A stretch of 16,562 bases of DNA. Source: an uncultured Bacteroidales bacterium (GTDB lineage: Bacteria; Bacteroidota; Bacteroidia; Bacteroidales; UBA932). The DNA lies in assembly GCA_946530505.1 (NCBI GenBank), contig CAMNAD010000016.1, forward strand, positions 1-16,562, given 5' to 3'. Below, piece by piece: positions 6,155 through 12,901 of this stretch. Made by a program: the position numbers and the translations under genes. The first letter of the stretch is position 1. Each line of letters starts with the position of its first letter. Under the pieces are notes generated by a model. That model was given only the letters and a program-made list of their open reading frames with translations, was not told the origin of the DNA and searched no databases.

Positions 6155-8350
6155 TTAAATCTTTTTTGTCATTGAAAGAATGTTCTTCCCGTCATTCCTG
6201 GCGTAGGAAACGGAGTCCATTATATTGCGCACAAGGAATATTCCCAGGCCGCCGATGCGTCTCTCTTCTGCGCCGAGCGTAATGTCGGCTTCGGGGGCTG
6301 CGGTCGGGTCGAAGGGCACCCCGTTGTCGCTGATAATGAATTCAAGACTGTCCTTGCGTATGATGGCTTCTATGTCTACAAGGCCGTCGGAGCCTTCAGG
6401 ATATGCATACATTATGACGTTGGTGACGGCTTCTTCCAGGGCAAGGTTGAGGTTCATCGCGGTCGCCTGGTCGAGTTTCTTCTCGCTGGCTATGGTTTCT
6501 ACGAATTCTGCCAGCTGGGGAATCTGCTGGATGTCATTGTGCAGTATCAGGTGACGGTCTGTCTTGAACGTCTCGTCTTCCGGGAGGAAATGGATAAAGA
6601 GCATGGTGAGGTCGTCGCTTTGAGGCGCATCTCCCACGAACTCGCGTACGGCTTCCTTCATTGCGGACATCTGTCCGTCGGAAGGGCGTCTGGTCGAGAG
6701 CACCTTCTTCATCCTGTCTTCGCCGAAGAGCTCATGATTGGTGTTTTCTGCTTCGGTAAGGCCGTCGGTATAGAGGAAGATGGCGTCGTCGTAATTCATA
6801 TAGGTTTCCTGGTCCTTGAAGCAGAAACCATTCAGCACACCGAGGGGCAGATTGGCTTCCACGGGGAGAGGACGCTTCGTATCCGTCAGGATTATGGGGG
6901 CATTGTGCCCTGCATTGCAGTAACGCAGATGTCCGTTGGTGAGGTCGAGTATACCTACGAAGAAGGTTACGAACATATTGCTCTCGTTCACTTCCGACAT
7001 GGAATCGTTCATGGTGGAAATGATGCGCTGGGGAGAACTTTCGTGGGCTGAAACTGTGCGGAAGAGGCTCCTCGTGACAGCCATCACCAGCGATGCCGGC
7101 ACGCCCTTGCCGCTGACATCGCCTATGCAGAAGAAGAGTTTCTCATCGCGGATATAGAAGTCGTAAAGATCGCCGCCGACCTCCTTTGCCGGTACGATGG
7201 CCGCCGACATATCAAGGTCTTTCCTCTCCGGGAAAGGAGGGAAGATTTTGGGAATCATCGACATCTGTATGCCGCTGGCGATGTGGAGTTCGCTCTCGAT
7301 GCGCTCTTTCCTTTCGTTGAGTTCTCCGTATTTGAGCAGATTCTTGATGACCGACCTGAGAATCAGAATCAGCATCAGCAAACCGAGCAGCTGCAGCAGC
7401 TTGACTACCAGACCCATTTTGCGGATGTTTCCGTAAATCTCGGAATCCGGCACCATAATGGACATCGACCAGCCTGTTTTCTCTACAGGGGCGTAAAAGA
7501 CATGCGTGGTGCTCTTGTTGTAGCGTACGACGGCTTTGCCGCTCTCGCCGGCGAGCATCGAACGGTTGACACCTGCGAATGCGGAGGTGTCGTCCATATC
7601 AGCAATCACCTGCTGGGCAGTCCTTCGCATCACGAGCGATTCTGCGGGGCAGACCATGATCTGTCCGCTTCGGCTGATCATCATGCTGTAGGCATTGGGA
7701 TAAACCTGAACGTTCCCTACCAGATCGGTCAGCCAGTCGAGGGAGATGTCAGCGGTGAGAACACCGGCAATCCTGCCGTTGCTGTCATACAGAGGTACGG
7801 AATAGGTGGTCATCAGGATGTCGCCGCCGCCTACGTCGATGTAGGGCTCCGACCAGTAGCCAGCCTTTAGTTCAAGCGGCTTCGTGAACCACTCCTGCTC
7901 AGGATAGTTGTATCCTTCTGTGGCAAGGCTTGATACCTTTATCGCCTTTTCTCCGGGTGCCTGGAAGCAATAGGGGGAGAAAAGCGGATGCCTGCTGTCG
8001 TATCCGGGGACAAGGGCTATGGTCGAGCCTACTATCACCGGATTGTTCTCCACAATCCGGCGGGAGACGGCATACAGGCTGTCCGGAACCGCAAGCGCCC
8101 ATTGGGCGAGCCACACGCTGTTGCGGACGGCGGCCTCGGCCTGGTCGATGATGTTGATGATTTTGAGCTTGGTGGCTTCCAGTTGGCTTTCTGCACGCTG
8201 GGTAGCCTCTTCGCGTATACCTTTCCGGGAGAAAAGATACTGTACTATACCGGTCGCTTCAAGTGTAATGGCGGCGGCGAGCACCAGCAGCAGGCCGGCT
8301 CTGGCCGACTGCTTTGCCAGCAATTTGTTGTAAGTCTCTTTCAGTTTCAT
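6155..8350 (-). CDS. Membrane sensor with SpoIIE-type PP2C phosphatase and RsbW-like HATPase domains
   Basis: A 731-residue sensor-effector. Order: membrane helix about 18-40; extracytoplasmic double-Cache-like domain about 41-308 (WFTKPLELKAGYWSEPY, PLYDSNGRIAGVLTADISL); second helix about 313-335; a charged, probably coiled linker 337-362; SpoIIE/PP2C domain about 378-590; HATPase_c domain about 595-731. PP2C metal aspartates are present: Asp394 (GGDLYDF), Asp411 (GDVSGKG), Asp529 (YTDG) and Asp579 or Asp580 (SDDLTM). The kinase part has the N box EEAVTN with Glu640 and Asn644, ISDNGVPF with Asp675, and the GGLGIFLVRN glycine box. It therefore carries both the phosphatase and the opposing kinase-type domain. 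The start overlaps the preceding gene by 4 nt (ATGA). Ligand unknown; the canonical amino-acid-binding Cache arginine was not evident. Confidence 0.94.
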   Translation of the reverse strand: MKLKETYNKLLAKQSARAGLLLVLAAAITLEATGIVQYLFSRKGIREEATQRAESQLEATKLKIINIIDQAEAAVRNSVWLAQWALAVPDSLYAVSRRIVENNPVIVGSTIALVPGYDSRHPLFSPYCFQAPGEKAIKVSSLATEGYNYPEQEWFTKPLELKAGYWSEPYIDVGGGDILMTTYSVPLYDSNGRIAGVLTADISLDWLTDLVGNVQVYPNAYSMMISRSGQIMVCPAESLVMRRTAQQVIADMDDTSAFAGVNRSMLAGESGKAVVRYNKSTTHVFYAPVEKTGWSMSIMVPDSEIYGNIRKMGLVVKLLQLLGLLMLILILRSVIKNLLKYGELNERKERIESELHIASGIQMSMIPKIFPPFPERKDLDMSAAIVPAKEVGGDLYDFYIRDEKLFFCIGDVSGKGVPASLVMAVTRSLFRTVSAHESSPQRIISTMNDSMSEVNESNMFVTFFVGILDLTNGHLRYCNAGHNAPIILTDTKRPLPVEANLPLGVLNGFCFKDQETYMNYDDAIFLYTDGLTEAENTNHELFGEDRMKKVLSTRRPSDGQMSAMKEAVREFVGDAPQSDDLTMLFIHFLPEDETFKTDRHLILHNDIQQIPQLAEFVETIASEKKLDQATAMNLNLALEEAVTNVIMYAYPEGSDGLVDIEAIIRKDSLEFIISDNGVPFDPTAAPEADITLGAEERRIGGLGIFLVRNIMDSVSYARNDGKNILSMTKKI

Positions 8351-9177
8351 AGAATGGAGGCGAGGGCTGCGCGGAATTCAGGCATCGGCCGCTTTGTGTC
8401 CCGCTCTATTATAATGGTTTTGAGTCCGGCATAGGGACGTATCATTTCTTCGGTCTCCTTGACGCTTGAGCCTTCTCCGAAATAGGCAGGGACGAAACTC
8501 TGCCAGAACTTGGTGGAGAGCGACTTCGGCATATGGAAGGTTTCTTGTATGAACTCCTCGTTGCTCAGGCAGCAGCACACGTAGACCATTCCGAGGTCGA
8601 AGAGATGGTTGCCGTAGCAGAAATCGCCCAGATCGATGAAATAGCGTTTGTCGCCGGCGAAGATGGCGTTGCTGAACTGCAGGTCGCCGTGTATGGCGGT
8701 GGGCTCGTCCGGAGTATCGGCAATGAACCTGCCGATTCTATCCTTTTCGGCAGTGCTGAAGAAGGGATTCTCTGCGAGCAGACGGTAGTAGCGCTCTTTT
8801 ACGTTTTCGAACTGCGAAACATCGACGCGGGTAGCGTGCAGCCTGAGGCACATCTGAGCGAATTCCGCGGCGAAGCTGTCCAGTTTTTCCGGCTCGTCGG
8901 CTGTCGCACGGGAATATGACTTCTTGCCAAGGATACGGTGGAAACGTATGCCGTAGCGGCCGTCTTCGGTAACTACGTATTCTCCCGGTTCGGGAGTGGG
9001 GATGCCCAGCTCGAAGACCTTGCGGGCAAGCATCATCTCGTCAAGCGGCTGCTGGATCTTGCCGGGGAAGTAGAGCTTGAGCATTATGGACGGATCGCTC
9101 TTGTGGTCGTAGCTTTCGCCGTTCGCCCCTCCGCCGGAGAGGACGTAATCGCTGAGGGAAATTTTCAGTGCTTCCAT
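8347..9177 (-). CDS. APH-like phosphotransferase (probably TIGR02172 family)
   Basis: A 276-residue protein with the aminoglycoside-phosphotransferase/protein-kinase fold. Visible parts are a glycine-rich loop LSGGGANGES (13-22), the ATP-binding lysine in MLKLY (Lys34), a helix with Glu47 and GIPTPEPGEYV, the catalytic loop HGDLQFSN (163-170) with Asp165 and Asn170, and the metal segment IDLGDFCYGN with Asp182. The pattern resembles the family TIGR02172, whose substrate is not established as far as I know; antibiotic resistance is not implied. The start overlaps the HD gene by 13 nt and the stop overlaps the sensor gene by 4 nt, so it is translationally embedded in the operon. It may phosphorylate a small molecule or a protein of this module. 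Confidence 0.88.
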   Translation of the reverse strand: MEALKISLSDYVLSGGGANGESYDHKSDPSIMLKLYFPGKIQQPLDEMMLARKVFELGIPTPEPGEYVVTEDGRYGIRFHRILGKKSYSRATADEPEKLDSFAAEFAQMCLRLHATRVDVSQFENVKERYYRLLAENPFFSTAEKDRIGRFIADTPDEPTAIHGDLQFSNAIFAGDKRYFIDLGDFCYGNHLFDLGMVYVCCCLSNEEFIQETFHMPKSLSTKFWQSFVPAYFGEGSSVKETEEMIRPYAGLKTIIIERDTKRPMPEFRAALASIL

Positions 9178-9743
9178 ACCTGGTCGATAAGATTCTCGAA
9201 TTCTTTGAATGCAAATGTGTCCTGCAGATCACGCAGGGAATCGGCGAGCCCGCGGTAGTGCCATTCGTGGTCGGCCGGATTCTTTGTGTGGAAAATGTTC
9301 CAGAAGGAATCGCCTTTCACGGCGTAGTCGCGGGCGATGGCGCGCATATTTGAGAGTTTGTCCCCGAGTGCTACCATCTTGGCATCGCGGGGTGCACGTG
9401 CGAGCCTCTCTATGGCCGCCTTCTTGCGCGTGTGCCAACTGTCCTCCTCGTTCACCCCATCCTCGAATGTGTCGCTCTCCGAAGCTACCAGCTCGGCTAT
9501 TCTGTCGCCGAAGGCGGCGCGGATGTCTTCAACCGTGACATCCGTGTCTTCAACGACGTCGTGAAGGGCTGCCGCCGCAAGAAGCTCCTGGTCGGCAGTC
9601 ATGGTGGCCACGATTTCAACGGCCTCCATGGGGTGCACGATGTACGGGAAACCTTTGCCGCGGCGTTCAGTACCTGCATGGGCTTTAACTGCAAATATGA
9701 TTGCCCTGTCGAGCAGGGAGGTGTCGAGGGGTCTGTTGGCCAT
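9165..9743 (-). CDS. HD-domain hydrolase of the SpoT/MESH1 type (probable alarmone hydrolase)
   Basis: A 192-residue stand-alone HD protein. It has the layout of small alarmone hydrolases: RRGKGFPYIVHP with His37, ALHDVVEDT with His61-Asp62 and Glu65-Asp66, and GDKLSNMRAI with Asp128 and Asn132. These match the Mn-binding and catalytic residues described for MESH1 and SpoT HD domains. The usual ADKL is GDKL here, with the metal Asp kept. The likely reaction is removal of the 3'-pyrophosphate from (p)ppGpp or a related nucleotide; another nucleotide substrate cannot be excluded, since human MESH1 also acts on NADPH. It starts 1 nt after the cytidylate-kinase-like gene and sits two genes downstream of a synthetase-like gene. 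Confidence 0.88.
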   Translation of the reverse strand: MANRPLDTSLLDRAIIFAVKAHAGTERRGKGFPYIVHPMEAVEIVATMTADQELLAAAALHDVVEDTDVTVEDIRAAFGDRIAELVASESDTFEDGVNEEDSWHTRKKAAIERLARAPRDAKMVALGDKLSNMRAIARDYAVKGDSFWNIFHTKNPADHEWHYRGLADSLRDLQDTFAFKEFENLIDQVWKH

Positions 9744-9744
9744 G

Positions 9745-10389
9745 TTACTTTGAAGAGTCTTCTATGTATTTGAGGATGATTTCCACTGCTTCTTCGTTGC
9801 TCAGACCGTCGACATTGAGCACGAGGTCGTAGTTGCGGGCGTCATAGCGGCTGGTGTCGGTGTAGCGGCGGACGAAATTCTCGCGCTGGGTGTCTACTCT
9901 CTCCACAATCCTTTCTGCTTCTACCTCGCTTACGTTCTGCTTTTCCATTATCCTGCCGATGCGGGTGGAGAGTGAGGATCGGATGAAGATGTCAAGCTTG
10001 TTGGGGCAGTCCTTGAGGATGAAGAATCCGGAACGCCCGGCAATCACGCAGGACTCCTGCGCTGCGATTTCCTTGAGGATTTCGGATTCTGCGCGGAACA
10101 GTTCGTCGTTGGTCACCGAAGGAGCGAACTCCTGTCCCGTGGAGCCGAGGGCACCGGCGTGGGGGACGGGGGTGACGCGCTGAAGGATGTCTGCCAGCCA
10201 GTTCTTCTTCTGCCCTTTGATCATCTCGATGTTCTTTACGGAAAGGTCGAATTTCTCAACCAGGGAGTTGATGAGATTCTTGTCGCAGAAGCGCACGCCG
10301 AGTTTCTCCGCCAGAGTGCGTCCTATGGTCCTGCCGCCGGAACCCACCTCGCGGCTGATGGTAATTACGAATTGTTCGTTGAGTTTCAT
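9745..10389 (-). CDS. Cytidylate-kinase-like P-loop protein
   Basis: A 214-residue protein of the Cytidylate_kin2-like group. It opens with VITISREVGSGGRTIGRTLAEKLG, the family's P-loop form, in which Arg (GSGGRT) takes the place of the usual Lys. Next come the FCDKNLI segment, a central SCVIAGRSGFFILK and FIRSSLSTRIGRIM (a lid or phosphate-binding region), and the conserved RRYTDTSRYDARNYDLVLN, of the kind seen in CMP-kinase-like proteins. The nucleotide substrate of this group is not settled. The frame is open to an ATG at 10611, but that 74-residue extension is Arg/Pro-rich and lies inside the upstream gene; the ATG at 10389 starts the recognised domain 11 nt after the synthetase-like gene. 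Confidence 0.86.
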   Translation of the reverse strand: MKLNEQFVITISREVGSGGRTIGRTLAEKLGVRFCDKNLINSLVEKFDLSVKNIEMIKGQKKNWLADILQRVTPVPHAGALGSTGQEFAPSVTNDELFRAESEILKEIAAQESCVIAGRSGFFILKDCPNKLDIFIRSSLSTRIGRIMEKQNVSEVEAERIVERVDTQRENFVRRYTDTSRYDARNYDLVLNVDGLSNEEAVEIILKYIEDSSK

Positions 10390-10400
10390 ATCGTTTGTTT

Positions 10401-11459
10401 TTACTGATTCATGAAAGGCAGGTCCTGCGCCTGCTCGATTAGCATCTCCGCCATCATGTCGTTTCCTTCCGAAGGGCCGTTGAGGGCGTCGAAAAGCATG
10501 CGGATGCCGGCTTTGCCTATGCCGCTCTTGAGAAGGAAGGCGATGCAGAGATCCTGAGGGCCGAGCGATGAGGCGATAATGTCGAGGTCGGTCAGGCCGA
10601 GTTGGTAGCATGCGATCTGGAATGCTCCGTCGGAGTACTTCTTGATGATGCGGTCTATATCTCCCAGAGTCTTGCAGCCAAGATTCTTGAACACGGACAG
10701 ATAGGGCATCAGGGATACTTCCTGGATTTCGGCCTGGTTGACCGCCGCGATCTTGCGGTTGAGGGCCCCGAATGGATCCAGAGTCAGATAGCTGCGGAAG
10801 GTGTCGCCGTCCAGCAGTACGTCGTCCAGATTGCCGGATGCAACCAGAGACTGGACCCTGCGGCGGTAGTCGGTAAGTTCGGAACGGATGCGGCTGAACT
10901 GCTCGTCGGCAAGTTCCAGCATGCCGGCCAGGCGACCGAGATTGCGCAGGTATTCCCTGGGAACTTCCACGCCGGATTTGTATCCGGTGTCGTGGTTCAT
11001 ATTGGCCCAGGCATGCTGCAGCACGGTTCGCAACTGCACCTCGAAACGAATGTCGGAGCCTTTGTAGCTGCAGATGTAATGCAGTGAAAGATAGCCGAAA
11101 CTGTCGATTTCGTGAAGCTTTCGCTTGTCGACGCTGTTTTCCCAGTCGATTTCGAAAAGCCTTTCGATGAGGGATGCGACTTTGTCGACGTCGTCGATAT
11201 AGAAAGTAATGACCCTGAGCCCGACGATGTCGGTAATGTCGGCAATCGACGAATATTTGGCCCCTTTCAGCTCGAGTTTGCCAGCAAGCGAATGCTCTGT
11301 TTTTACCCTCGATTCGACGGCCGCGACAATAATGCCTGCAGAAGCAAGCATCTCTTTGATTTCCTTGCTCGCACGGGAAGATATCTCTTCATATTCAGGC
11401 AGTCTGCTGCGGTATTCTTCGAGTATCGATTGAGAGTGAGGGTCGAGTCTGTGAGTCAT
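10401..11459 (-). CDS. RelA/SpoT-domain protein, (p)ppGpp synthetase-like (COG2357 type)
   Basis: A 352-residue protein with a RelA/SpoT nucleotidyltransferase domain at about 35-200. Synthetase residues appear intact: Arg51 and Lys53 in RVKTEHS, Asp77 in DIVGLR, DKRK (111-114) in the place of the RFKD region, Tyr123 and His127 in SFGYLSLHY, Glu140 in FEVQLRT, and LQHAWANMNHD. The family transfers pyrophosphate from ATP to the 3' hydroxyl of GDP, GTP or related acceptors; some relatives modify tRNA ends instead. There is no HD, TGS or ACT domain, unlike the long RelA/SpoT enzymes. Residues about 205-352 form an extension I do not recognise, rich in hydrophobic helices. It is the first gene of the six-gene operon, behind a promoter-like element at 11489-11482. 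Confidence 0.91.
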   Translation of the reverse strand: MTHRLDPHSQSILEEYRSRLPEYEEISSRASKEIKEMLASAGIIVAAVESRVKTEHSLAGKLELKGAKYSSIADITDIVGLRVITFYIDDVDKVASLIERLFEIDWENSVDKRKLHEIDSFGYLSLHYICSYKGSDIRFEVQLRTVLQHAWANMNHDTGYKSGVEVPREYLRNLGRLAGMLELADEQFSRIRSELTDYRRRVQSLVASGNLDDVLLDGDTFRSYLTLDPFGALNRKIAAVNQAEIQEVSLMPYLSVFKNLGCKTLGDIDRIIKKYSDGAFQIACYQLGLTDLDIIASSLGPQDLCIAFLLKSGIGKAGIRMLFDALNGPSEGNDMMAEMLIEQAQDLPFMNQ

Positions 11460-11475
11460 TGCTTCGTATAATTGA

Positions 11476-11483
11476 TGACGTCA
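11476..11483. promoter_or_regulatory. Perfect 8-bp palindrome between divergent promoters (possible operator)
   Basis: TGACGTCA is a perfect palindrome, and the same place also carries TTGA-N5-TCAA (11472-11484). It lies over the expected start site of the minus-strand operon and its last two bases overlap the -7 element. The position would suit a repressor site, but an 8-mer palindrome can occur by chance. Confidence 0.22.
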
Positions 11484-11512
11484 AATTTACGAAAAATTCT
11501 TATTTTTGTAAA
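11482..11512 (-). promoter_or_regulatory. Candidate promoter of the alarmone/partner-switch operon
   Basis: On the minus strand TAAATTTG (11489-11482) matches the -7 element TAnnTTTG. TTTA (11512-11509) lies at 19-nt spacing, one mismatch from the -33 TTTG. The start would fall near 11476, giving a leader of about 17 nt to the ATG at 11459. The element is read divergently from the phosphohexomutase promoter and shares the 74-bp intergenic region 11460-11533 with it. Confidence 0.55.
11501..11508 (+). promoter_or_regulatory. Candidate -7 element for the phosphohexomutase operon
   Basis: TATTTTTG matches TAnnTTTG exactly, 25 nt before the ATG at 11534. The expected start is near 11514, giving a leader of about 20 nt. 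No good -33 TTTG was found at 18-21 nt spacing, so the call rests on the -7 box and position alone. Confidence 0.45.
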
Positions 11513-11533
11513 ATACATAATTAATAAAGCAAT

Positions 11534-12901
11534 ATGGGAGCATTTCACGCTTACGACATCCGTGGAATCTACAATGTGGATTTCGACAAAGATACCGCCT
11601 ACAAGGTGGGCTATTTTCTTCCTGAACTTCTCAAAACTGACAAAGTGCTGGTAGGGCGCGACTGCCGCGTGTCCTCTCCGGAGGTGCACGACTATCTCGT
11701 GAAGGGCATTACCGATGCCGGCGCAGACGTCGACGACATCGGCCTCAGCAGCACCCCTCTGGTGTATTTCGGTACGGCCAATTATGGCTACAAGGCTTCG
11801 GTACAGATTACCGCATCGCATAATCCTGCCGAGTATAACGGCATGAAGGTGTCCCGCGAGAACGCCCTCCCCGTCGGCTTAGACACCGGCCTCGGCCAGA
11901 TAAAGGCATGGATCGAGGAAGGCCGTCCCACCCCTCCGGCAGCACGCAAGGGTGTAGTGAAGGAAATCGACATCAAGCCGGACTATATCGAATTCCTCAA
12001 GAAATACAAAGGCGACTACAGCAACCTCAAGATCGCCTTCGACCTCTCCAACGGCATGGCCAACCTTTTTGCAAAGGAAATCTACAAGGGCGAAAACGCC
12101 GAGTGGCTCTTCGATACCATCGACGGCCGCTTCCCCAACCATGAGCCCAATCCGCTGATTCCCAAGAACGTACAGCCTCTCAAGGACCTTGTCGCAAAGT
12201 CCGGGGCCGACCTCGGCGTCATTTATGACGGAGATGCCGACCGCGTGATGTTCGTCGACGACAAGGCACGCTTCGTGGCCCCCGACCTGATCATCGCGAT
12301 GATGGCATTGTATTTCTGCGGCGAGCGAGGCGAGAAGAATCCCCGCGTGCTCCAGGAAATCCGTTCCTCCAAGGCGGTAGGGGAGTATCTGCAGCAGTAC
12401 GGTGCCGAACTCCACACCTGGCGTGTCGGCCGCGCCTTCGCAGCGCCCAAACTCCGCGAGATCGACGGCCTCTGGGGCGGCGAACTTGCAGGCCATTATT
12501 ATTTCAAGGACTTCTTCTACTCCGACAGCGGAATGCTCGCCAGCATCATCGTGCTGCGCATCGTCGCCGCCCTAAAGAGGCAGGGCAAGACTTTCAGCCA
12601 GCAGATAGACGAACTTGCCAAATACAAGAATTCCGGCGAGATCAATTTCCGCGTGGAAGACAAGGCCGGCGCTATGGAGGCAGTGAAGAAGCACTTCGAA
12701 TCTGTGGAAAAGCCCGATGTGGTCATGGACTTCGACGGCTATCGCCTGGAGTTTCCGCAGTGGTGGTTCAACATCCGTCCTTCGAACACCGAGCCCTATC
12801 TCCGCTTTATCTGCGAGGCAATTACGGATGAACTTCTGGATAAGAAGATAGCAGAAGCAGCAGCCATAATCGAAGGGCAGTTCGGAGGGAAAAGGGCATA
12901 G
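11534..12901 (+). CDS. Phosphomannomutase/phosphoglucomutase (alpha-D-phosphohexomutase)
   Basis: A 455-residue cytoplasmic enzyme that interconverts hexose 1- and 6-phosphates, feeding sugar-nucleotide and envelope polysaccharide synthesis. The four family signatures are present: TASHNP (93-98) with the phosphorylated Ser95, the metal loop DGDADR (232-237), the sugar-recognition loop GGELAGH (315-321), and the phosphate-binding RPSNTEP (415-421). The glutamate loop and overall size fit bifunctional PMM/PGM enzymes, but the preferred sugar cannot be read from sequence, so no symbol is given. Codon use is strongly biased to C-ending codons, which suggests high expression. The TAG stop is directly followed by the ATG of the next gene. 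Confidence 0.94.
   Translation: MGAFHAYDIRGIYNVDFDKDTAYKVGYFLPELLKTDKVLVGRDCRVSSPEVHDYLVKGITDAGADVDDIGLSSTPLVYFGTANYGYKASVQITASHNPAEYNGMKVSRENALPVGLDTGLGQIKAWIEEGRPTPPAARKGVVKEIDIKPDYIEFLKKYKGDYSNLKIAFDLSNGMANLFAKEIYKGENAEWLFDTIDGRFPNHEPNPLIPKNVQPLKDLVAKSGADLGVIYDGDADRVMFVDDKARFVAPDLIIAMMALYFCGERGEKNPRVLQEIRSSKAVGEYLQQYGAELHTWRVGRAFAAPKLREIDGLWGGELAGHYYFKDFFYSDSGMLASIIVLRIVAALKRQGKTFSQQIDELAKYKNSGEINFRVEDKAGAMEAVKKHFESVEKPDVVMDFDGYRLEFPQWWFNIRPSNTEPYLRFICEAITDELLDKKIAEAAAIIEGQFGGKRA

Noticed and set aside
8347..9177. Aminoglycoside resistance gene
   Set aside because: The fold is APH-like, but the sequence pattern and operon context fit the TIGR02172-type group; no sign of a mobile or resistance context.
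10390..10611. N-terminal extension of the cytidylate-kinase-like protein
   Set aside because: The 74 extra residues are Arg/Pro/His-rich and come from reading the synthetase gene in another frame.
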